Part shown: positions 47,668-55,403 of the stretch, piece after piece
Position numbering within the stretch: the first letter of the stretch is position 1
Layout of the letters: each line of letters begins with the position of its first letter
Origin: JAJPKK01 sp963800215
GTDB lineage: Bacteria > Pseudomonadota > Alphaproteobacteria > Rhizobiales > Xanthobacteraceae
NCBI GenBank assembly: GCA_963800215.1
Contig: CAWCZY010000014.1
Coordinates: forward strand, 248,001-312,000
Length of the DNA stretch: 64,000 nucleotides
Direction of reading: 5' to 3'
Translations under genes and position numbers: made by a program
Notes under the pieces: generated by a model
What the model was told of the DNA's origin: nothing
Seen by the model: only the letters and a program-made list of their open reading frames with translations
Database searches by the model: none

Positions 47668-48756
47668 ATGAAGCGTCGTGAATTCCTCAAGGTGGCGGGC
47701 ATCGGCACCGCGGCGGTCGCGGTTGCCAAGCCCGCCATCGCCCAGTCGATGCCTGAATTGAAGTGGCGGTGCACCTCGAGTTTTCCGAAATCGCTCGATA
47801 CCATCTACGGGGCGGCAGAGATTTTCGCCAAGGCGGTCGCCGAGGTCACCGACAACAAATTCAAGATCCAGGTGTTCGCCTCGGGCGAAATCGTCCCGGG
47901 ATTGAATGCCGCCGACGCGGTGACCAACGGCACCGTCGAAATGTGCCATACCTCTTCCTACTATTATGTCGGCAAGGACCCGACCTACGCGTTCGGGACC
48001 GCGGTGCCGTTCGGGCTCAACAGCCGCATGCAGAACGCCTGGATGTTTTTCGGCGGCGGCATGGAACTGATGAACGAGTTCTACAAGAGGGCGAACATCT
48101 ACGCCATTCCGTGCGGCAACACCGGCTGCCAGATGGGCGGCTGGTTCCGCAAGGAGATCAAGGAGCCCGCCGACTTCAACGGGCTGAAATTCCGCATCGG
48201 CGGCTATGCCGGCCGCGTACTGCTGAAGCTCGGCGCGGTGCCCCAGCAGATCGCCGGCGGCGACATCTATCCCGCGCTCGAGAAGGGCACCATCGATGCG
48301 GCCGAGTGGGTCGGCCCCTATGACGACGAGAAGCTCGGCTTCCATAAGGTCGCCCAGTACTACTATTATCCGGGCTGGTGGGAAGGCAGCGCAATGCTTC
48401 ACAATTTCATCAACCTGGAGAAATGGAATTCGCTGTCGCCGACCTACAAGGCGGTGGTGCGCACCTGCTCGGAAATGGCGAACGGCTGGATGCAGGCGAA
48501 ATACGATGCCGTCAATCCGGCCGCGCTCAAGCGGCTGGTCGCCGCCGGCACCAGGCTGACGCCGTTTCCGGCGCCGGTCATGGACGCCTGCCTGAAAGCG
48601 TCGATCGAACTCTACCACGAGGTGTCCGCCGCCAATCCCGATTTCAAGAAGGTCTATGACGCGATGATCGCCTACCGCGGCGACCAGTATCTGTGGTGGC
48701 AGGTCGCCGAATACACCAACGACACCTTCCTGATCCGCAATCGCACCAAGGCGTGA
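47668..48756 (+). CDS. TRAP transporter substrate-binding protein (TakP-like, Tat-exported)
   Basis: This 362-aa periplasmic binding protein of a TRAP importer has a twin-arginine leader (MKRREFLKVAGIGTAAVAVA). The mature sequence matches the 2-oxoacid-binding TakP/DctP7 group: YYYVGKDP, GGWFRKEI, KFRIGGYAGRVLLKLG, the very conserved GGDIYPALEKGTIDAAEWVG, and YYYYPGWWEG. These include the Arg that pairs with the ligand carboxylate and the Glu/Trp of the cation site. The matching membrane subunits are encoded 0.6 kb away but on the opposite strand (49388-51348), so the two parts are convergent. GGGGAG precedes ATG 47668. Confidence 0.9.
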   Translation: MKRREFLKVAGIGTAAVAVAKPAIAQSMPELKWRCTSSFPKSLDTIYGAAEIFAKAVAEVTDNKFKIQVFASGEIVPGLNAADAVTNGTVEMCHTSSYYYVGKDPTYAFGTAVPFGLNSRMQNAWMFFGGGMELMNEFYKRANIYAIPCGNTGCQMGGWFRKEIKEPADFNGLKFRIGGYAGRVLLKLGAVPQQIAGGDIYPALEKGTIDAAEWVGPYDDEKLGFHKVAQYYYYPGWWEGSAMLHNFINLEKWNSLSPTYKAVVRTCSEMANGWMQAKYDAVNPAALKRLVAAGTRLTPFPAPVMDACLKASIELYHEVSAANPDFKKVYDAMIAYRGDQYLWWQVAEYTNDTFLIRNRTKA

Positions 48757-48845
48757 GGCGGTCCCTGTGCCGCTCGCCGACGGGTAGCGGATTCGATAAG
48801 GTCGAAGCTGGGCAGGGGCGGGCAATCCGGTTCGGGAGGTTTCGA

Positions 48846-49112
48846 ATGCGCCTGCCAATCCTTTCGCTTTTCATCGTGGCTGCCGCGCTGCTCGGCGAAA
48901 TCCAGGCGGCGTCCGCGCAATCGCCGACCAGCTATCCGTGGTGCGCCCGATACTACCTGAGAGACGGTTCGGCGACGGGCTGCTATTTCTCGAGCCGTGA
49001 GCTGTGCATGGCAACCATCTCCGGCATCGGCGGGCTGTGTTACCAAAGCCCGTATTACCATCCGGCGCCGGCCAAGGCGGTGGTGCAGCCGCGCCGCCAT
49101 AGGCGCAGCTGA
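48846..49112 (+). CDS. DUF3551-type small secreted protein
   Basis: This 88-aa protein has a signal peptide (LPILSLFIVAAALLGEIQAASA) and a compact mature domain. Four cysteines are in the pattern YPWCARYY, GCYFSSRELCMATISG and GLCYQSPYY, as in the DUF3551 family, which is abundant in Bradyrhizobium relatives. A basic tail (RRHRRS) ends it. GGGAGG lies upstream of ATG 48846. The function is unknown. Confidence 0.8.
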   Translation: MRLPILSLFIVAAALLGEIQAASAQSPTSYPWCARYYLRDGSATGCYFSSRELCMATISGIGGLCYQSPYYHPAPAKAVVQPRRHRRS

Positions 49113-49129
49113 TCGGGCTGGAATATCCC

Positions 49130-49361
49130 ATGGCGCAACTCGTCATTCGTAATCTGGAGAGCGATATCAAGGCCCGCCTCGAGAGTTCGGGCGGCACGGC
49201 ATGGCCGCAGTCTCGAAGCCGAGGTTCGCGAGATCTTGCGCGACGCCGTTAAGGATGACGGTGACCGACCCGGTGCGGGGCTCGGCACCCGCATTGCGTC
49301 GCGCTTTGCTCGACTGAACCTGAAGGAGGATGAGCTTTCGATCCTGCCGAGAAAGACCTGA
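49130..49361 (+). CDS. FitA-like ribbon-helix-helix antitoxin, frameshifted, no toxin partner
   Basis: The start reads MAQLVIRNLESDIKARLE, then the frame slips by one base at about 49184. The continuation RAARHGRSLEAEVREILRDA is the canonical FitA/VapB ribbon-helix-helix core, followed by GLGTRIASRFARLNL and a stop at 49359-49361. The repaired length is about 76 aa. FitA antitoxins normally overlap a FitB PIN-domain RNase gene, but none follows here; the next gene is the convergent TRAP permease. It is probably an orphan or decaying antitoxin, and the indel could also be a sequencing error. Confidence 0.65.
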
Positions 49362-49387
49362 GGTCCGCAACCCCGCCTCACGTAAAC

Positions 49388-50812
49388 TCACTGCAGCCTG
49401 GGCGGCTCGCTGAAATCGAGCGGGGGCGGCATGTCCGGCTGCTGGATCTCGATCTTGACCTTGTCGGGGTCGATGCCGACCGGCTTGTCGATCCAATAGG
49501 TCACCGATTGCGGCCAGAAGATCAGGATCGCCACCAGGATCACCTGCAGCAATACCCAGGGAATCGCGCCCCAGTAGATGTCCGAGCTTTTCACCGAGGG
49601 CGGCGTGATGCCGCGCAGGTAGAACAGCGCGAAGCCGAACGGCGGGTGCATGAAGCTGGTCTGGATGTTGGCGCAGATCAGCACGCCGAACCAGATGAGG
49701 TCGATACCGAGCTTGTCGGCCACCGGCGCCAGCAGCGGGATGATGATGAACGCGATCTCGAAGAAATCGAGGAAGAACGCGATCACGAAGATGAAGATGT
49801 TGGCGAACACCAGGAAGCCGACCTGCCCGCCGGGGAGCGCGGTCAGCATCTGCTCGATCCACACCTTGCCGCCGACGCCCTGGAACACCAGGCTGAAGGT
49901 GCGCGCGCCGATCAGGATGTAAACCACCATCGCGGTGAGGCGCATGGTCGTCGCCATGCCCTGATAGACCAGCGGCCAGCTCAGGGTGCGGTTGAAGGCG
50001 GCGAGCGCCAGCGCGCCCACCGCGCCCATGGCGCCTGCCTCGGTCGGCGTCGCCAGCCCCATGAAGATGGTGCCGAGCACGAGGAAGATGAGACCGAGCG
50101 AAGGGATGATGCCGCGCAAACATTTCGCCCACAGCGCCCAGCCCTTGAGCGTGCGCGCCTCGATCGGCAGCGCCGGCACGTCCTTGGGCCAGACGAAGCT
50201 GACCACCATCACCCAGATGCAGAACAGCGCCACCTGGATGATGCTGGGGCCGATGGCGCCGGCATACATGTCGCCGACCGAGCGTCCGAGCTGGTCGGCG
50301 AGCACGATCAGCACCAGCGACGGCGGGATCAACTGGGTGATGGTTCCCGACGCCGCGATGACGCCCATGGTGTGGCGGGTCGAATAGCCGTATTTCATCA
50401 TCACCGGGACCGAGATGACGCCCATGGCGATGACCGAGGCGGCCACCGTGCCGGTGATGGCGCCGAGAATGGCGCCGACGAAGATCACCGCATAGGACAG
50501 GCCGCCGCGCACCGGCCCGAACAACTGGCCGATGGAGTCGAGCAGATCCTCCGCGAGCCCGCAGCGCTCCAGGATCGCGCCCATGAAGGTGAAGAACGGG
50601 ATCGCCAGCAGCAGGTCGTTGGAGATGATGCCGAACAGCTGATAGGTGAGGTTGCCGAGAAAGTCGGGCCGGATCAGGCCGAACTCGATGCCGACGAAGC
50701 CGAAGAACAATCCGGTCGCCGCCAGGGAAAACGCAGCGGGGTAGCCGATCAGCATGAACACGATCATCCCCGCGAACATGAGGGGCGCCATGTTGTCGCG
50801 GATCAGGTTCAT
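49388..50812 (-). CDS. TRAP transporter large permease (DctM family)
   Basis: This 474-aa protein has about twelve membrane helices and forms the ion-coupled channel subunit. Family landmarks are IPFFTFMGAILERCGLAEDLLD, GAILGAITGTVAASVIAMG, SGTITQLIPPSLVLIV and, near the C-terminus, NIQTSFMHPPFGFALFYLRG. It overlaps the small permease stop by four bases (ATGA), so the two are translationally coupled. With the small permease it should serve the TakP-like binding protein encoded convergently at 47668. Confidence 0.9.
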   Translation of the reverse strand: MNLIRDNMAPLMFAGMIVFMLIGYPAAFSLAATGLFFGFVGIEFGLIRPDFLGNLTYQLFGIISNDLLLAIPFFTFMGAILERCGLAEDLLDSIGQLFGPVRGGLSYAVIFVGAILGAITGTVAASVIAMGVISVPVMMKYGYSTRHTMGVIAASGTITQLIPPSLVLIVLADQLGRSVGDMYAGAIGPSIIQVALFCIWVMVVSFVWPKDVPALPIEARTLKGWALWAKCLRGIIPSLGLIFLVLGTIFMGLATPTEAGAMGAVGALALAAFNRTLSWPLVYQGMATTMRLTAMVVYILIGARTFSLVFQGVGGKVWIEQMLTALPGGQVGFLVFANIFIFVIAFFLDFFEIAFIIIPLLAPVADKLGIDLIWFGVLICANIQTSFMHPPFGFALFYLRGITPPSVKSSDIYWGAIPWVLLQVILVAILIFWPQSVTYWIDKPVGIDPDKVKIEIQQPDMPPPLDFSEPPRLQ

Positions 50813-51348
50813 TGCAGCGGCTTCTCGTACTTGAAATCGGCGTCGATCAAATGCTCGAGCGCGGCAACGCGCTTGATGATTTCCGAGACGCCCTGCAGCG
50901 CCATGAGCGCAAAGCCGACCGGCAGCAGGAGCTTGACGGGCCAGCGCACGAGGCCGCCCGCATTGGAGGAGTCCTCGCCGATCCGCCAGGAGTCGACGAA
51001 CCACGGCCAGGTGAAATAGACGAGGATCAGGCAGATCGGCAGCAGGAACAGCACTCCGCCGATGATGTCGATCCAGATGCGCGTGCGCTCCGAAACCGAC
51101 CCGTAGATGAGGTCGACCCGCACATGCTCGTTGCGGCAGAGGGTATAGGGCCCGCCGAGCAGCACAATGCCGGCGAACATGTACCACTGGACTTCGAGCC
51201 AGCCGTTCGAGCTTTCGCTGAACAGATAACGCGATACCGCGTTACCGGCGCTGACCAGGCATGCCAGCAGCACGAGCCAGTTGGCGACGACGCCGAATTG
51301 GGTGTTCACCCAGTCGATGGCACGGCTGACCTTGAGCAATCCGCCCAC
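50809..51348 (-). CDS. TRAP transporter small permease (DctQ family)
   Basis: This 179-aa protein has four membrane helices and the DctQ pattern: VLLACLVSAGNAVSRYLF in helix 1, WLEVQWYMFAGIVLLGGPYTL and EHVRVDLIYGSVSER in the middle. It is the structural partner of DctM in TRAP importers. The start is GTG 51348, with GGGGGG 5 bases upstream. An ATG two bases further upstream is in another frame. Confidence 0.9.
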   Translation of the reverse strand: MGGLLKVSRAIDWVNTQFGVVANWLVLLACLVSAGNAVSRYLFSESSNGWLEVQWYMFAGIVLLGGPYTLCRNEHVRVDLIYGSVSERTRIWIDIIGGVLFLLPICLILVYFTWPWFVDSWRIGEDSSNAGGLVRWPVKLLLPVGFALMALQGVSEIIKRVAALEHLIDADFKYEKPLQ

Positions 51349-51565
51349 ATATCCCCCCTGGAGCAGCCCGTTCGGCTTCCGCGATGCGGCTGCCCCCAGC
51401 CGAGTCCATCGTGCGGTGCCCGGAATGCGTTTCCTGCAGCCCAGTCATACCTTTAACGCCTGGATAGTCGGGTCCGTCAATTGGAAATTGTCCGCGGCCG
51501 CATGACTTTTGGGCGCAGCAGGCCGTGGTGCACCGCGACCGAAAGGCCGGCAACGTCACACCGGC

Positions 51566-52635
51566 TCAGCCGCCAGTGACGCTCATGTGGCGGGACAGCG
51601 CGGGGCGGCTATGGCGCCGGTCGATGATGAAGTCGTGGCCCTTGGGCTTGCGCGAGATCGCCTCGTCGATGGCAGCGTAGAGCGGTCCGTTGGTTTCGGA
51701 CGCCCGCAGCACGCTGCGCAGGTCGGCGGCGTCTTCCTGGCCGAGGCACATGAACAGGGTGCCGGTGCAGGTGATGCGCGACGCGATTGCAGGATTCGCA
51801 GAAATTATGGGTGAGCGGCGTGATGAAACCGAGCCGCCCGCCGGTTTCCGCGACCCTGACGTAACGGGCCGGCCCACCGGTGCGGTAATCGATGTCTTGC
51901 GAGGGTGAAACGCTCCGCGATTCGCGCCCGCACCATCGACAGCGGCAGGTACTGGTCGAGTCGGCCTTCGCCGACATCGCCGAGCGGCATCACCTCGATG
52001 AAGGTGAGGTCCATCCCGGCGCCATGGGCCCATTCCACCAGCCCCACGAATTCGTCCTCGTTGACTCCCTTGAGCGCCACCGCATTGATCTTGACGGCGA
52101 TGCCGGCGTCCTGGGCGGCCTTGATGCCTTCCAGCACCTTGTCGAGGTCGCCCCAGCGCGTGACGGCGCGGAACTTGGCGGCATCGAGGGTGTCGAGGGA
52201 GACGTTGATTCGCTTCACGCCATGGGCGGCGAGGTCGGGAGCGTATTTCTTGAGCTGGGAGCCGTTGGTGGTGAGTGTGAGCTCGTCGAGCGCGCCCGCG
52301 GCGAGGTGGCGCGAGAGCGAAGGCACGAGCGTCATGATTCCGCGCCGGACCAGCGGCTCGCCGCCGGTGAGGCGCAGCTTGCGCACGCCCTTGGCGATGA
52401 AGGCGGAGCACAGGCGGTCGAGTTCCTCCAGCGAGAGCACGTCGGCCTTCGGCAGGAACGTCATGTTCTCGGACATGCAGTACACGCAGCGGAAATCGCA
52501 GCGATCGGTGACCGACACCCGCAGATAGGTGATGGCGCGCGCGAACGGATCGATCAGCGGCGCCGGCGGCGCCGTGATGGCGCGGGCGAAATCGCCTCTG
52601 GTCAACTCGTCTATACCGGACATGTCCGCACTCAT
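51566..52635 (-). CDS. moaA: GTP 3',8-cyclase MoaA (radical SAM), two frameshifts
   Basis: MoaA carries out the first step of molybdenum cofactor synthesis. The N-terminal frame shows the radical-SAM cluster motif CDFRCVYC, the GGEPLVR motif and LTTNGSQL. The frame shifts at about 51897, after AERFTLA, into QDIDYRTGGPARYV...FCESCN. It shifts again at about 51779 into RITCTGTLFMCLG and ends in the conserved MSVTGG. The second [4Fe-4S] cluster motif is therefore split by an indel, although all three Cys and the Gly-Gly tail required for GTP binding exist. Both shifts look like single-base indels; the repaired length is about 355 aa. Confidence 0.85.
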
Positions 52636-52787
52636 TGGAGACTGCGCTGGTTTTCTCAGGGAAGCGCCTGTATTGCAATGATATAATCATCAGCTTCGCT
52701 GAGGGGAGGGGGCACCGGAGCGCTTCGACCTCCCCGACCCCGCCCGGCGCGGCCGGTTGCACCGCAACATCATCAGGAGTTTCCCCG

Positions 52788-53192
52788 ATGGCGCCCGAAT
52801 CAGACCTTGCTGCACCGGGCCTTGCCGAGGTCGCGCCGACGGAGATTCGGCTGCTCAAGGGCAAGACCGCGCTCGCGGTCACCTTCGACAATGGCGAGGT
52901 CTACGAGTTTCCCGCCGAATTCCTGCGCGTTCTCAGCCCGAGCGCGGAGGTCCAGGGCCATTCGCCGGACCAGCGCAAGACGGTCGGGGGCAAGCGCGAT
53001 GTCGCGATCATGGAGATCCACCCCATCGGCAATTACGCCGTCCGCCTGGGGTTCGACGACATGCATTCCACCGGAATTTACAGCTGGGGCTATTTCCTCA
53101 AGCTCGGCCGATCCCAGGGCCGTTACTGGCGCGAATATCTCGACGAACTCGCCGCCAAGGGCCTGTCGCGCGACCCGCCGCCGCGGGCGTGA
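52788..53192 (+). CDS. DUF971 domain protein
   Basis: This 134-aa protein is a single DUF971 domain (gamma-butyrobetaine hydroxylase N-terminal-like). Conserved blocks are LTFDNGEVYEFPAEFLRVLSP-like (here AVTFDNGEVYEFPAEFLR), RDVAIMEIHPIGNYAVRL and GIYSWGYFLKLG. The family is linked to Fe-S protein maturation through its fusion to Mrp in plants. Divergent pairing with moaA, and an mrp gene 5 kb away, fit that theme. CAGGAG precedes ATG 52788. Confidence 0.85.
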   Translation: MAPESDLAAPGLAEVAPTEIRLLKGKTALAVTFDNGEVYEFPAEFLRVLSPSAEVQGHSPDQRKTVGGKRDVAIMEIHPIGNYAVRLGFDDMHSTGIYSWGYFLKLGRSQGRYWREYLDELAAKGLSRDPPPRA

Positions 53193-53227
53193 TTTCCGCG
53201 GCAGCAATCCCGAACCGGCTTCGACCC

Positions 53228-53774
53228 TTACCGCAGAACCACGACCTTGGTCCCGATACGGACCCGGTTGTAGAGGTCGATCACATCGTCATTGGTCATG
53301 CGGATGCAGCCTGAAGATGCAGCGGTGCCGATGGTGTCGGGCTCGTTGGAGCCGTGAATACGGTAGAGCGTGTCACCCAGATACATGGCGCGCGCGCCGA
53401 GCGGGTTGGCGGGACCGCCCGCCATGTGGCGCGGCAATTCGGGCTTGCGCCGGAGCATGTCATCGGGCGGGGTCCAATCCGGCCATTCCCGCTTCGCCGT
53501 GATCTCCGAACTGCCGGACCAGGTAAAGCCCTCGCGCCCCACGCCGATGCCGTACCGCAAGGCCTGATGGTTGGCCAACATCGAGATAGAGCCGCCGCTG
53601 GCTGGTGCTGATGATGATGGTGCCGGGCGCGTAGGTGGCCCCGGGAAAATCTATCACCTCACGCGGGATACGCTGGGCGAACAACCAGCCGAATATGCTC
53701 TGCGCCTTGGCCGTCCCCGGCATGCCCGCCAAGAGGATCGCCACAAACAATCCGGAAATGATGCGCGAAATCAT
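53228..53774 (-). CDS. L,D-transpeptidase (YkuD), frameshifted
   Basis: The signal peptide (IISGLFVAILLAGMPGTAKA) and the first YkuD strands (GTIIISTSQRRLYLDV) are in one frame. ANHQALRYGIGVGREGF and the active site follow in another. The catalytic motif HGSNEPDTIGTAASSGCIRM is complete, with the nucleophilic Cys. One extra G at about 53575 separates the frames; the repaired protein is 181 aa. These enzymes make 3-3 cross-links in peptidoglycan or attach wall-bound proteins. GGGGGG lies before ATG 53774. Confidence 0.85.
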
Positions 53775-53886
53775 CTCTGCACCCCCCAAAGCCAAACCGA
53801 CGACGCGCTACCCCAAGCAGCGTGCCGCATAACAGCCATAAAACATTTACGGTGCCACACTCAACCGTAATTTTTAACAGGTCCCT

Positions 53887-53915
53887 GGATCAGATCGGGA
53901 GGGATCAGATCGGAA
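53887..53915. repeat. Tandem 15-bp duplication over a stop codon
   Basis: Two copies of GGATCAGATCGGRAG lie head to tail across the stop codon of the squalene-epoxidase-like gene. On the coding strand each copy encodes PI-stop, so the second copy would supply a back-up stop in the same frame. Confidence 0.55.
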
Positions 53916-55401
53916 GGCCGGCAGGGTGATCTACGGTGGGACTTGGCCCACCTTCGCCAATGCTGCCATGGGCACCGGCCGGCTGCCGATCCAGGGCGGC
54001 CTCATCGACATGCCCGACTGCGCCGCCGGTATCCAGGAACTGCCCATGACTCAGGCGGACCATGGCCGCACCGGTCCCGGTGATCTGTGTGACGTGGCGA
54101 AGTGCTTCGGCCACCAGCCCTTTCATGATCCGATATGCGGAGCGGCGGTCCGGCGGCAGCGGGGCGCGCAGGTGCGCGAGAAATCCGCGGGTCATCACCC
54201 TGAGGACCTCGCGGATCAGTGCGATCGGGCGGGAATCTGCGGTGGACAGCAGCGCCATGGTCGCGGCGCGACGGGCGGCACTCCCGCGGCAATAGGACAA
54301 GATTCCGCGCTGCACCACGCGCGCCACCGGGGTAGCACCGCAAAACGCGTCGCGCAGCGCGTCGGACAGGGTCAGGCGCGTCGCCTGGGGCCACCGGCGG
54401 CGGCGCTGGTAGAGTTGCAATGCCTGCGCAATATCGTCCGGCTGGTCGGCTAAAGCGTCGCGCAGCAGCAGCGCATCGCTGACGCACCGTGTCATCCCGC
54501 TGGCCGTCAACGGGTGGCAGCTACCGCCGGCATCGCCGACCAGCACCACGCGGCCCTGCACCACGCGATCGACGCTGACCGCCCGGGCGAGGACGCTCAT
54601 GCGGGGCTGTGACGCCATCGCGTGTTCGACCTCCTGGCGCAAGCGGGGAGACAGCACGCCGAACACATCGCCGCAGTCGGCGGTCTGCGGCAGCCGGCCG
54701 GCCACATGGGAGATGTCGAACAGGATGCGCGCATCATTGCCGCCGATCGGATAGAGCAGCACCGGGGCCGATGCGCCCAGGAGGATCTGGCCATAGTCCG
54801 GGTGCGCGAGGTGCTCGGTGGCGACCCGGTAGCCGAACATGGTCGATATGCGGCGCGAGTGGATGTCGATGCCCACCGATCGCCCCATGCGCGATTGCGC
54901 CCCGTCCGCCGCGATGAACATCCGGCAGCGATAATGCAAGCTGGCGGTGCCGTTGGCGACACGGACGACCACTCCGGACGGGTCGGTCTGGTCGATGGCG
55001 ACGATGCGCTTGCCGCGCAGGACCGTAACATCGCCCAGCGCCCCGGCGGCTTCGAGCAGGCGCTCGCGGATGATCTTGTGTTCGATGCCGAGGCCGCCGG
55101 TGCTGTGCGCCGCAACCTCGTCATAGGGCAGCCGGATGTTTTCCCGGTCTGCCCCGGCGGTGAGCAGGAAGCCCTTGATCGGCGCCGCCGGCCCGCGCAT
55201 CAGCGTTTCCAGCAGGCCCAGTTCGGCCAGACCCTTTACCCCCGGCGGGTGGAACACTTCGCCGGCGAGCCGCCGGTCGTCGGGCCGGCCCGGCTCCACC
55301 ACGACGATGCGCAAGCCCAGGCCTTGCAGCGCCGCCGCGGTGACCGAGCCGGCAACTCCGCCGCCGCCGATGACGACGTCAATATCGACCGGGTCCAACA
55401 T
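53905..55401 (-). CDS. Squalene monooxygenase (squalene epoxidase) homologue
   Basis: This 498-aa FAD monooxygenase should convert squalene to 2,3-oxidosqualene. It has the N-terminal FAD motif VIGGGGVAGSVTAAALQGLG (11-30), the DG motif AADGAQSRMG (165-174) and GDAGGSCHPLTASGM (289-303), which closely mirrors the GDAFNMRHPLTGGGM motif of squalene epoxidases. LLYPIGGNDARILFDI and the C-terminal LSDALRDAFCG...MALLSTADSRPIALI also follow the epoxidase family. The plain UbiH/phenol-hydroxylase alternative is less likely given these segments. It starts 2 bases after the stop of an oxidosqualene cyclase gene, so the two enzymes of the pathway are in one operon. No reductase partner is nearby. Confidence 0.8.
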   Translation of the reverse strand: MLDPVDIDVVIGGGGVAGSVTAAALQGLGLRIVVVEPGRPDDRRLAGEVFHPPGVKGLAELGLLETLMRGPAAPIKGFLLTAGADRENIRLPYDEVAAHSTGGLGIEHKIIRERLLEAAGALGDVTVLRGKRIVAIDQTDPSGVVVRVANGTASLHYRCRMFIAADGAQSRMGRSVGIDIHSRRISTMFGYRVATEHLAHPDYGQILLGASAPVLLYPIGGNDARILFDISHVAGRLPQTADCGDVFGVLSPRLRQEVEHAMASQPRMSVLARAVSVDRVVQGRVVLVGDAGGSCHPLTASGMTRCVSDALLLRDALADQPDDIAQALQLYQRRRRWPQATRLTLSDALRDAFCGATPVARVVQRGILSYCRGSAARRAATMALLSTADSRPIALIREVLRVMTRGFLAHLRAPLPPDRRSAYRIMKGLVAEALRHVTQITGTGAAMVRLSHGQFLDTGGAVGHVDEAALDRQPAGAHGSIGEGGPSPTVDHPAGLPI

Positions 55402-55403
55402 TC

